DNA from: Gloeocapsa sp. PCC 7428
Lineage (GTDB): Bacteria > Cyanobacteriota > Cyanobacteriia > Cyanobacteriales > Chroococcidiopsidaceae
Reading direction: 5' to 3'
DNA length: 64,000 bases
NCBI RefSeq assembly: GCF_000317555.1
Contig: NC_019745.1
Span: forward strand, 1,984,001-2,048,000
The notes under the pieces are model-generated. The model saw only the letters and a list, made by a program, of their open reading frames with translations, had not been told where the DNA came from and made no database searches. The translations under genes were made by a program, and so were the position numbers. Position 1 is the stretch's first letter; every line of letters begins with the position of its first letter. This document shows, in pieces, positions 10,101 through 19,400 of this stretch.

Positions 10101-11764
10101 CTCCAGTAGAAAATGCATTAGCTAAAATTTGGGCAGAACTTCTCAATTTAGAGCAAGTTAGTATTTACGATAACTTCTTTGAATTGGGTGGAGATTCGAT
10201 TATTAGTATTCAGGCGATCGCTAAAGCAAACCAGGTAGGTTTACGTCTCACGCCTAAGCAAATTTTTGAACACCAAACTATTGCTAAACTTGCGTTAGTT
10301 GCCGATAGTCGCTCAACAACAGAATCAGAACAAGGATTAGTAATTGATGCTGTACCTCTCACCCCAATTCAACATAGCTTTTTTGCTCAAAATTTACCAG
10401 AAGCGCATCATTGGAATCAATCATTATTGCTAGAATTACAGCAAGATATCGAACCTAACATTTTACAGCAAGCAATACAGTGTCTGCTGGCACATCATGA
10501 CGCACTCCGCTTACGTTTTCGCCCCACAGCTAATGGTTGGGAATCGTTTAATGCTGGTATTGAAGCTGAAGTACCATTTACTAAATTCGATTTGTCCGAA
10601 CTAGCCCTAGAGCAACAAAAAGTGGTTATTGAAGCTAAAGCCACAGAACTACAGGCAAGTTTGGATTTATCAAATGGTTCCATTGTAAAGGTGGCACTAT
10701 TTGATTTAGGATCTCAGCAAAATAATCGCTTACTGTTTATCATTCATCATTTGGCTGTTGATGGTGTTTCTTGGCGAATTTTATTGTCAGATTTGCAAAC
10801 AGCTATAGAAAAACTTCAGCAAAATCAAACAATTCAATTACCAGCCAAAACTACTTCTTTTAAACAATGGAGCGAACGTTTGCAAGAATATGCAAACACA
10901 AAGACGCTACACGCACAATTAGATTTCTGGTGTTCTGAGTTAAGAAAACAAGTTTCTCCGTTACCAGTGGACTATGTAGGCGGATTAAATAATGTATCTA
11001 CAAGTAAAACTTTCTCTGTATTCCTCAATGAAACTGAGACACAAGCACTACTGCAAGAAGTTCCAGCCAAGTATCATACACAAATAAATGATGTTTTGTT
11101 AACAGCACTAGCAAGAACCTTTGCAGCATGGACAGGAGAACAAACGCTGTTAGTTAACTTAGAGGGACATGGACGAGAAGACATTTTTACTGATGTTGAT
11201 TTATCTCGTACAGTCGGTTGGTTTAGTACTGTGTTTCCAGTCCTATTGAATTTAGAAAATAGTGCGACAGTCGGGGATGCTTTAAAAGCAATTAAAGAGC
11301 AGCTACGCAGTATACCCAATCGAGGTTTTGATTATGGTGTATTGCGTTATTTGTGCAGCAATACTGCTAAAAATTTAGCTGCTATACCTCAAGCAGAAGT
11401 TTGTTTTAACTATTTAGGACAAATTGACCAAGTTTTACAAGAATCTTCTTTATTTAAATTAGCATCAGAATCGAGTGGTACAGAGCGTAGTCCTTTAGCA
11501 AGCCGTCGTCATCTCATAGATATTAGCGGGTTTGTGAGTAGAGGCTGTCTGCAATTAAATTGGACTTATAGTACTGAAATACACAAACATAGTACTTTGT
11601 CAAGTCTAGCGGATAAATTTGTCCAAGCACTGCGGGAAATTATTAGTCATTGTCAATCGGCTGATGCAGGAGGTTATACTCCTTCTGATTTCTCCAAAGC
11701 TAAAGTAAGCCAAAAAGACCTCGATTTTTTACTGGCAAAAATTAACCGAGGGAGTGGGAAGTAA
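7190..11764 (+). CDS. NRPS, I-A-T-E (Asp-type module)
   Basis: Domains in this 1524-residue protein are: interface-like condensation relative (about 1-430; ISAICAD replaces HHxxxD), adenylation (about 445-950), carrier (Ser1003 in LGGDS, the form used before epimerases), and epimerization (about 1045-1480; HHLAVDGVSW, and VGWFSTVFPV). The A pocket reads D-L-T-K-I-G-H-V-G(-K), very near the Asp code DLTKVGHIGK, and D235 lies in the FAADLGNTAIF variant. The C-terminus, GGYTPSDF followed by spaced leucines, is a typical donor communication-mediating (COM) segment. It should pair with the N-terminus of the protein starting 6 bp downstream at 11770. Expected output is a D-Asp residue, beta-hydroxylated if the interface and TauD inference holds. 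Confidence 0.92.
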   Translation: MQALSIEGFQISPQQKRLWLLQQENNHQPYRIQCTILVEGNIKYRILEKAIYNIWAKYEILRTSFPTLTEMAVPLQVIGEEASLKLNYYDLHDLDTKSQQININNLLSEVNKLDFDLEKGFTSKVDVIKQSDNHCILLIAISAICADRISLHHLVHDISATYDAYLQEHELEDTPLQYADIAAWQNDLLIGDEAETAKDYWHNQKVSNSFISKLPNEKKVNQKQIFEPKAISINFDATAITNITAIAQKYSVELSIVLMACWQILLWRLTNKSEAVFAWCCDGRNYEELHSAVGLLAKSLPIRIQAQEEYIIADILKQLDETINEASQWQDLLNAEEFFTATQDPQELSFLPFAFEFVSQPSQYFAGDVTFSIQKIYSCIERFKVKLLCWQQADSLAAELYYDANLFKQKDIERLAAQFQILSSAINNSYSIAQLEILSPQERQQLLVDNNTKTTSPPYQCIHHWIEAQANSTPNNLAVIFDNQHLTYQELNAKANNLANHLASLGVQPETVVALCVERSLDMIVGILGILKAGAAYLPIEPSLPEAALAFRLQDVQVSVLVTQKHLVEKINFQAQIICIDADISDSPQDNIRKSANPENLAYVIYTSGSTGKPKGVAIEHRQIVNYVNGILEKLDLPDAASFATVSTFAADLGNTAIFSALCTGGCLHIIAEERATDPVAFAEYCDRYSIDCLKIVPSHLSALLSGSYPRKLLPRQHLILGGEAATWDLIKRVRELAPECKILNHYGPTETTVGVLTYPVEEISSDTSSNSVPLGRPLANTQIYLLDKYCQLVPLGVTGEIYIGGDNIARGYINQPELTNERFIRNPFSSKPEARLYKTGDLGRYTPDGNLEFLGRIDDQVKLYGHRIELGEIEAVLCQHSQVKQLVVVAEEAHPGKKQLVAYIVGQEDLKPAELRDFIKQKLPDYMVPSQFLFLKALPLTANGKIDKKALLATDVVRPELQAAFVAPRTPVENALAKIWAELLNLEQVSIYDNFFELGGDSIISIQAIAKANQVGLRLTPKQIFEHQTIAKLALVADSRSTTESEQGLVIDAVPLTPIQHSFFAQNLPEAHHWNQSLLLELQQDIEPNILQQAIQCLLAHHDALRLRFRPTANGWESFNAGIEAEVPFTKFDLSELALEQQKVVIEAKATELQASLDLSNGSIVKVALFDLGSQQNNRLLFIIHHLAVDGVSWRILLSDLQTAIEKLQQNQTIQLPAKTTSFKQWSERLQEYANTKTLHAQLDFWCSELRKQVSPLPVDYVGGLNNVSTSKTFSVFLNETETQALLQEVPAKYHTQINDVLLTALARTFAAWTGEQTLLVNLEGHGREDIFTDVDLSRTVGWFSTVFPVLLNLENSATVGDALKAIKEQLRSIPNRGFDYGVLRYLCSNTAKNLAAIPQAEVCFNYLGQIDQVLQESSLFKLASESSGTERSPLASRRHLIDISGFVSRGCLQLNWTYSTEIHKHSTLSSLADKFVQALREIISHCQSADAGGYTPSDFSKAKVSQKDLDFLLAKINRGSGK

Positions 11765-11769
11765 AACAT

Positions 11770-14700
11770 ATGAAAGCTGACAAGATACAAGATATTTATG
11801 AGTTATCACCGTTACAACAAGGAATTCTCTTTCATAGTTTGTATGCTCCCGAATCGACTGCTTATTTTGTCCAGTTATGTTACTCGCTGAAGGGTAATTT
11901 TAATGTTGTAGCTTTTGAACAAGCTTGGCAAGAAGTCGTCAACCGCCACACTGTTTTACGCACAGCTTTTTATTGGGAAAATCTAGAAAAACCCTTACAA
12001 GTTGTACATCAGGAAGCCGAAATATCACTCATACAGTACGATTGGCGAAATATAAACCCAAGTGAGCGATCGCAGCAATTGCAGGCTTTTTTGGAGCGCG
12101 ATCGCACCGGCAATTTTGACCTAACACAACCATGCTTAATGCGGCTGACTTTAATTCGCTGTCATGATGACTCTTATTACTTGGTTTGGAGCAAACATCA
12201 TCTTATTTTAGATGGTTGGTCAACAGCTTTAGTCTTAAAAGAAGTAGTAGAAATTTACCAATTACTTTGCCAAGGTAAAAATTTACCTTTAATATTAGAG
12301 AGTTCATTTGGTGATTATATTGGTTGGTTACAACAACAAGATTTAAACAAAGCCAAGGAATTTTGGCAGCAGTCATTACAGGGCTTTACAGCACCCACGC
12401 CTTTAATTAATTTTACTAATAAAAACTTATCTAACCAACCAGAGAAATACAATCAGCAAGTAGTCAAGCTTTCACAAACAACCACCGCAGCACTACAATC
12501 TTTAGCAAGACAGAATCAACTCACACTTAACACCCTTGTCCAAGGAGCTTACGCTCTACTGCTAAGTCGCTACAGTAGAGAAACAGATGTAGTTTATGGC
12601 GTAACAGTCTCCGGTCGTCCCGCTGATTTAGCCAAAGCTGAGTCTATAGTAGGGATGTTTATCAATACTTTACCTGTACGAGTCACAATTGATGCTGAAG
12701 AATCTTTGTTATCTTGGTTGAGAAAATTACAATCACAACTAGCAGAAATAAGGCAATACGAATATAGCCCATTGGTAGAAGTGCAAGGTTGGAGTGAAGT
12801 ACCAAGAGGGTTACCTTTATTTGAAAGCATATTAGTATTTGAAAATTACCCAGTAGACGGAATTTTAAAAGAATGGCAAGGAAATTTAGAAGTTCAAAGT
12901 ATTAGTGCGGTCGATAACACTAATTATCCTTTAACAGTTAGTATTATTCCTGGTGAGCAGTTAGAAATTGTTATAGATTATCAGAGCGATCGCTTTGATT
13001 TTGCCACCATCCACAGAATGTTAGGACATCTCCAAACATTGTTGCAAGGCATGGTGAATCATCCTCATAGGGAAATAAAAGATTTAGCACTGTTAACAGA
13101 TACAGAGAAACACCAGCTATTAGTAGAATGGAATAGCAACAAAGTTGATTATCCTCAAAATATTTGCCTTCATCAGTTATTTGAAAACGTTGTTCAGCAA
13201 ACGCCTCATGCGATTGCAGTAGAGTTCGCAGGTAGAAGTCTTACTTATCAGCAATTAAATCAGCAAGCTAATAAAGTTGCTCATTATTTACAGAAATTAG
13301 GAGTAATACCCGATCAATTAATTGGTATTTGTGTAGAACGCTCATTAGAAATGGCGATCGCACTTTTAGGTATTTTAAAAGCAGGTGGTGCTTATGTACC
13401 ATTAGACCCCGATCAACCGCAGCAACGTTTAGAATTTATGTTACACGATGCGGGTTGTAGTATTCTACTCACTCAAAAGCGACTGTTTGAAACTATTTCC
13501 ACCTATGCAAAGAAAGTCATATATTTAGATGCAGATTGGGAATTAATTGCTAACGAACAAGAGTCTAACCCGATTAGCAACGTACAACCAGAAAATTTAG
13601 CCTACCTGATTTACACTTCTGGTTCTACGGGTGAATCAAAAGGGGTAATGATTCAACATAACAACCTTGTTAATGCTTACTATGCTTGGGAAAAAGCTTA
13701 TCAACTAAGTTCTCAAGTTCGCTGTCATTTACAAATGGCTAGCTTTTCTTTTGATGTCTTTTCTGGAGATTTAATTCGGGCTTTGTGTTCAGGAGGGAAG
13801 CTCGTGCTATGTCCAAGGGAAATACTTCTAGAACCCCAACAACTCTATGAATTGATGCGTCAACACAAAATTGACTGCGCGGAATTTGTACCAGTTGTAT
13901 TAAGAAACCTTGTGCAGTACCTAGAAAAAAACCAACAAAAACTCGATTTTATGCGGTTGGTTATCTGTGGTTCTGATAGTTGGTATGGAGCCGAGTATAG
14001 TAAATTCCGTGATGTTCTTGGTAAAGAAACACGGTTAATTAACTCTTTTGGTGTAACTGAAGCCACAATCGACAGTTCATATTTTGAGCACGCCGCAGTA
14101 GAGTTACCAGATGAACAGTTAGTACCAATTGGTCGCCCTTATCCTAATAGCAAACTTTATATATTAGATGACTATTTACAACCAGTACCAGTAGGCGTTA
14201 CTGGAGAACTTTACATCGGTGGTGAAGGTTTAGCCAGAGGATATCACAACCGTCCAGACTTAACCACCGAAAGGTTTATTACTAATATTTTTAGCCAAAA
14301 ACCACAAGAACGGCTTTATAAAACTGGTGACTTAGTTCGCTATCTTCCTGATGGAAACATCGAGTTTTTAGGACGCATTGACAACCAAGTCAAACTTCGT
14401 GGTTTTCGGATTGAACTGGGAGAAATTGAGGCATTACTGAGTAAAGATCCAGACCTCCGAGAAACTGTGGTTATAGTTAGAGAAGATAACCCTGGTGACA
14501 AACGTTTAGTAGCATATATCGTTCCTACTACTGGGAATTTTGACTCAGCAAATAATAGTGAACTGATACCAAAGTTACGAAAATACTTGAAGGCAAATCT
14601 ACCACAGTATATGGTACCTTCGGCTTTTGTACTCTTGGAAAAATTACCACTGACACCAAATGGTAAAATAGACCGCAAAGCCCTGCCCATACCAGATACT

Positions 14701-16392
14701 GCTAGACCCGAATTACAAACGGTTTTCATCGCACCCCGCACTTCAATTGAAGAAACGCTGGTGCAGATATGGACTGAAACCCTACGACTCAAGCAAGTTG
14801 GTATTAATGACAATTTTTTTGAGTTAGGTGGAGATTCGATACTGAGTCTGCAAATTATTGCTAAAGCTAAACAAGCTGGGTTACAGCTAACCCCCAGACA
14901 GATATTTGAATATCAGACAATTGCCGATTTAGCTGCTGTCGCCGGTACAATTACAAAAATTGAAACCGAACAAGGTCTTGTTACGGGTTCTCTACCTCTA
15001 ACTCCTATTCAAAGTTGGTTTTTTGAACAGGTACTTGTTGATTCCCATCACTGGAATCAAGCGGTATTGCTAGAAGTAGATCAAAGTTGTAACCCAATTG
15101 TATTAGAGCAGGTTATCTGCCAATTACTGACTCACCATGATGCACTGCGTTTGCGCTTTATGCAAACTGAAGCTGGCTGGAAGTCAATTATTGCAACTCC
15201 CGATCGCATAACACCTTTTTCGATTATTGATTTATCAAGCCTACCCCAAAGTGAGCAGAAGCAGGCTATGGACGCCAAAGCGACTGCGCTACAAGCCAGT
15301 TTAAATTTATCAAAAGGACCATTAGTCCAAGTTGCTTTATTTATAATGGGGGCAAATCAACTTAATAGATTATTATTTACCGTTCACCATCTTGCCATTG
15401 ATGGAGTTTCCTGGCGGATCTTACTAGAGGATCTGCAAACTGCTTACCAACAACTCAGCCGAGAGCAAGAGATACAACTCCCCCCAAAAACTACTTCGGT
15501 AAAACAATGGGCTGAAAAACTTCAAGAATACGCTAATTCGGAAACTGTAAAAGCAGAAATAAATTATTGGTTGAGTCAGTTTTACCAAAATATTTCTTCT
15601 TTGCCTATTGACAATTTAAATGGAGAAAATACTGTCGCTTCAGCTTCTACCGTTTCAGTTAGTCTTACCCAGGAAGAAACCGAATCTTTATTACATGAAG
15701 TACCAGCAGCCTATCAAACTCAAATTAATGATATTTTGCTAACTGCTCTTGTGCGGACATTTCATCAATGGACTGGTAATAGTTCACTTTTGATAAATTT
15801 GGAAGGTCACGGACGAGAAGACATTTTAGAAAATGTGGATTTATCTCGTACTGTTGGCTGGTTTACTACTATCTTTCCGGTGGTATTAGATATCACAGCC
15901 ACTTTTAGTGAAGGAGAAGCATTAAAGACGGTAAAAGAACAATTGCGTAATATTCCTTGTAAAGGCATTAACTACGGTGTATTGCGTTATCTCAGTAAAA
16001 AGTCAATTGCTAATAAACTGCAAGCTTTACCGCAAGCAGAGGTAACATTTAACTTTTTAGGTCAGTTTGACCAAGTCATTTCTGAAACCTCTATGTTTCG
16101 ACCTACTGCTGAATCTGCTAAAGAAACACAAAGTCCTAGAGGAAGCCGCGACTGTCTGCTAGAGGTAAGTGCATTAATTGTTTGCGGTCAACTGCATATA
16201 AATTGGACTTATAGCAAAGCATTACATAAACAAACTACGGTTGAAAAGCTGGCTCAAGGATTTATTGAGGCGTTGCGATCGCTTATTGTTCACTGTCAGT
16301 CTCCCGAAACTGGAGGTTACACTCCTTCTGATTTTCCCCAGATGCAGTTTAGTCAACAAGAACTGGATCAATTAATGGCAGAACTTGGTTAG
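11770..16392 (+). CDS. NRPS, C-A-T-E (Orn-like module)
   Basis: This 1540-residue protein starts with an acceptor COM-type N-terminus (IQDIYELSPLQQGILFH) and a DCL condensation domain (HHLILDGWS), as expected after an epimerizing module. Adenylation follows, then a carrier (Ser1023, LGGDS), then epimerization (HHLAIDGVSW) and a GGYTPSDF donor tail. The A pocket by eye is D-V-G-E-V-C-S-I-D(-K). This is close to the ornithine code of gramicidin and tyrocidine synthetases (DVGEIGSIDK), so a basic diamino acid, most likely Orn, epimerized to D, is predicted. No ornithine N-hydroxylase is visible in the window, so a hydroxamate is not implied. The GTE of the core A5 motif reads FGVTEAT here. Confidence 0.92.
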   Translation: MKADKIQDIYELSPLQQGILFHSLYAPESTAYFVQLCYSLKGNFNVVAFEQAWQEVVNRHTVLRTAFYWENLEKPLQVVHQEAEISLIQYDWRNINPSERSQQLQAFLERDRTGNFDLTQPCLMRLTLIRCHDDSYYLVWSKHHLILDGWSTALVLKEVVEIYQLLCQGKNLPLILESSFGDYIGWLQQQDLNKAKEFWQQSLQGFTAPTPLINFTNKNLSNQPEKYNQQVVKLSQTTTAALQSLARQNQLTLNTLVQGAYALLLSRYSRETDVVYGVTVSGRPADLAKAESIVGMFINTLPVRVTIDAEESLLSWLRKLQSQLAEIRQYEYSPLVEVQGWSEVPRGLPLFESILVFENYPVDGILKEWQGNLEVQSISAVDNTNYPLTVSIIPGEQLEIVIDYQSDRFDFATIHRMLGHLQTLLQGMVNHPHREIKDLALLTDTEKHQLLVEWNSNKVDYPQNICLHQLFENVVQQTPHAIAVEFAGRSLTYQQLNQQANKVAHYLQKLGVIPDQLIGICVERSLEMAIALLGILKAGGAYVPLDPDQPQQRLEFMLHDAGCSILLTQKRLFETISTYAKKVIYLDADWELIANEQESNPISNVQPENLAYLIYTSGSTGESKGVMIQHNNLVNAYYAWEKAYQLSSQVRCHLQMASFSFDVFSGDLIRALCSGGKLVLCPREILLEPQQLYELMRQHKIDCAEFVPVVLRNLVQYLEKNQQKLDFMRLVICGSDSWYGAEYSKFRDVLGKETRLINSFGVTEATIDSSYFEHAAVELPDEQLVPIGRPYPNSKLYILDDYLQPVPVGVTGELYIGGEGLARGYHNRPDLTTERFITNIFSQKPQERLYKTGDLVRYLPDGNIEFLGRIDNQVKLRGFRIELGEIEALLSKDPDLRETVVIVREDNPGDKRLVAYIVPTTGNFDSANNSELIPKLRKYLKANLPQYMVPSAFVLLEKLPLTPNGKIDRKALPIPDTARPELQTVFIAPRTSIEETLVQIWTETLRLKQVGINDNFFELGGDSILSLQIIAKAKQAGLQLTPRQIFEYQTIADLAAVAGTITKIETEQGLVTGSLPLTPIQSWFFEQVLVDSHHWNQAVLLEVDQSCNPIVLEQVICQLLTHHDALRLRFMQTEAGWKSIIATPDRITPFSIIDLSSLPQSEQKQAMDAKATALQASLNLSKGPLVQVALFIMGANQLNRLLFTVHHLAIDGVSWRILLEDLQTAYQQLSREQEIQLPPKTTSVKQWAEKLQEYANSETVKAEINYWLSQFYQNISSLPIDNLNGENTVASASTVSVSLTQEETESLLHEVPAAYQTQINDILLTALVRTFHQWTGNSSLLINLEGHGREDILENVDLSRTVGWFTTIFPVVLDITATFSEGEALKTVKEQLRNIPCKGINYGVLRYLSKKSIANKLQALPQAEVTFNFLGQFDQVISETSMFRPTAESAKETQSPRGSRDCLLEVSALIVCGQLHINWTYSKALHKQTTVEKLAQGFIEALRSLIVHCQSPETGGYTPSDFPQMQFSQQELDQLMAELG

Positions 16393-16412
16393 CCTTAAGG
16401 TAATTAATCATA

Positions 16413-19400
16413 ATGAATAAGAAAAATATTGAAAATATCTATCCACTTTCACCTATCCAGCAGGGTATGCTTTTTCATACCCTTTCCGCACCAGAATCAG
16501 GGATTTATTTTGTTCAAAGTTGTTATACGTTTACTAAAAATATCGACATTCCAGCTTTTAAACAAGCTTGGCAACAAATTATAAATCAGCATCCAATTTT
16601 ACGCACGTCTTTTTACTGGAAGCAGCACAAAGAGCCGTTTCAGGTAGTGCATAGATATGTGGAGTTACCTTGGCAAGAATATGACTGGCAATCCTTGTCA
16701 GTTGTTGAGCAGCAAGCAAGCCTAGAAGTCTTCTTGCAAGCAGACCGCCAGCAAGGGTTTGATATTTCTCAGCCACCCCTGATGCGTTTGATTTTAATTC
16801 AGGTAGCCCAAGAAACTTACCATTTTATTTGGAGTAGCCACCATTTGCTTTTAGATGGGTGGTCTACAGCTTTAGTGCTTCAGCAAGTTTTTCAGGCTTA
16901 CGAATCACTTTGTCAAGGGCAAGTTTTACCACTATCACGTTCTCGTCCTTATGCAGATTACATTGCTTGGCTGCAACAGCAGAATTTAGATCAAGCTGAA
17001 GCATTTTGGCGTAAGGTTTTGAAGGGTTTTACTGCACCCACTCAGTTGCGAATCGGTAGTTTGTCAAATTCAGCCACAGGATCTGGGGAAGAATCAATCA
17101 AGCTATCACCAGTAACAACAGCCGCCCTGCAAACATTAGCGCGACAGCACAAGTTGACCTTAAATACTGTTTTACAGGGAGCTTGGGCTATTCTTCTGAG
17201 CCGTTACAGCGGTGAAGAAGATGTTGTTTTTGGAGCAACTTCTGCTGGTCGTCCACCTGCATTAGCCGGTTCAGAATCAATGGTGGGGCTGTTTATTAAC
17301 ACTTTACCAGTGCGGGTGCAGGTTTCTGGGAATGAGTTGCTGATTCCTTGGCTACAAAAACTTCAAGCGCAACAATTAGAGACGCAACAATATGAATATA
17401 GCCCTCTAGTACAAGTACAGGGATGGAGTGAAATTCGTAGAGATTTGCCTTTGTTTGAGAGTATTTTTGTATTTGAAAACTATCCTGTAGACGCTTCCTT
17501 AAAAGAATGGGCTACAGAAATGCAGATCCATAATATTCGGTCTGTAGAATCGACAAACTATCCCATCACGCTTTCAGTTGGGGTAAGCACAGAGTTATCG
17601 CTAAAGATTTTATATGATTGCAGCAGGTTTGATGTAGCCACCATCAGAGCGATATTAGTCCATCTAAAAACTTTACTAGAGAGTATAGTTGTAAATCCTA
17701 GTCGCTCGCTCTTTTCACTACCTTTATTAACAAAAACTGAGCAAAATCAACTTTTAGAATGGAATACCATCACAACTGAGTACCCGCAGGATAAGTGCAT
17801 TCATCAATTATTTGAGGAACAGGTAGAAAAAACACCAGAGGCTGTAGCTGTAGTTTTTGAAGAGCAATATCTTACGTATCGAGAACTAAATACTCGTGCC
17901 AATCAACTAGCACATTATTTGCAAAAGCTGGGTGTTGAGTCAGAGGCATTAGTGGGAATTTGTGTCGAGCGTTCTTTAGAAATGGTAATTGGCATTTTAG
18001 GGATTCTTAAAGCTGGTGGTGCTTATATCCCTCTCGACCCAAGCTACCCCCAACAGCGTTTAGCTTTCATGCTAGAAGACTCCCAAACTGAGGTTTTATT
18101 ATCCCAGCAGAACTTAGTTGCCCAACTAGGGGATTATGCAGCCAAAGTCATCTGTTTAGATACCGATTGGGAAAAAATTTCTCAAGAAAGCCAAGAAAAC
18201 TTATTAACCGATGTCAGCAGCCATAACTTAGCTTATGTCATTTACACCTCTGGTTCCACTGGTACACCCAAAGGGGTATTAATTCAGCATTCTAATGTAG
18301 TAAGACTGTTAGCAGCTACCCAAGCTTGGTTTGAATTTAATAGTGATGATGTGTGGACTTTATTCCATTCCTACGCATTTGATTTCTCAGTTTGGGAAAT
18401 TTGGGGTGCGCTGCTTTATGGCGGACGGTTAGTGGTTGTGCCTTATTGGGTCAGTCGCACTCCAGAAGAGTTTTATAAATTACTCTCCACGCAAGGAGTA
18501 ACGGTTCTCAACCAAACGCCTTCCGCCTTTTACCAACTGATTCAAGCCGATGCTGTTTTGCTTCAGCAGTACTCATTGAATCTACGATTTGTTATTTTTG
18601 GTGGCGAAGCCTTAGTACTGCAAAGCCTAAAACCCTGGTTTGAGCGACATGGCGATCGCTCACCGCAGCTTGTTAATATGTACGGCATTACCGAAACTAC
18701 TGTACACGTCACGTATCGTCGGTTAACCCAAGAAGATGTAGTGCAGTCTTTAGGTAGCGTCATTGGTCGTCCGATACCAGATTTACAGGTGTACCTACTC
18801 GACCAAAACCAGCAACTTTTACCTATTGGCGTAGTCGGTGAAATGTATGTTGGTGGTGCAGGAATAGCGCGAGGTTATCTGAACCAACCAGAGTTAACTA
18901 CACAAAGATTTATCGCCAACCCCTTTAGCCACAAACCAGATGCACGTCTTTACAAAACAGGTGATTTAGCTCGTTATTTACCTAGTGGAGAACTAGAGTA
19001 CATTGGTCGCCTTGATCACCAAGTTAAAATCCGAGGCTTCCGCATTGAACTAGGAGAAATTGAAGCTGCTATCAACCAACACCCATCTGTATCTATGAGT
19101 GTGGTTGTCGTGCGCCAAGATGAAGCCGCAAATCAAAGTTTAGTAGCTTATATAACTCTATATCCAGAGCAGATAGTTACAATTGCTGAACTGCGCCGCT
19201 TCTTAGAGTCAAAGCTGCCAAATTATATGGTGATAACAGCTATTGTCGTGTTAGAGGCGTTACCCTTGACACCCAATGGCAAAATAGACAGACGAGCATT
19301 GCCAGCACCTAATGTAACACAGCTAATATCTGAATCTAATTTTGTCACTCCTGCAACACCAGTAGAAGAAATGCTCGCTGGAGTTTGGGCGGAGGTACTC

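Noticed and set aside
11770-16392. Hydroxamate formation on the Orn-like residue
   Set aside because: No ornithine N-monooxygenase or formyl/acetyl transferase is present here.
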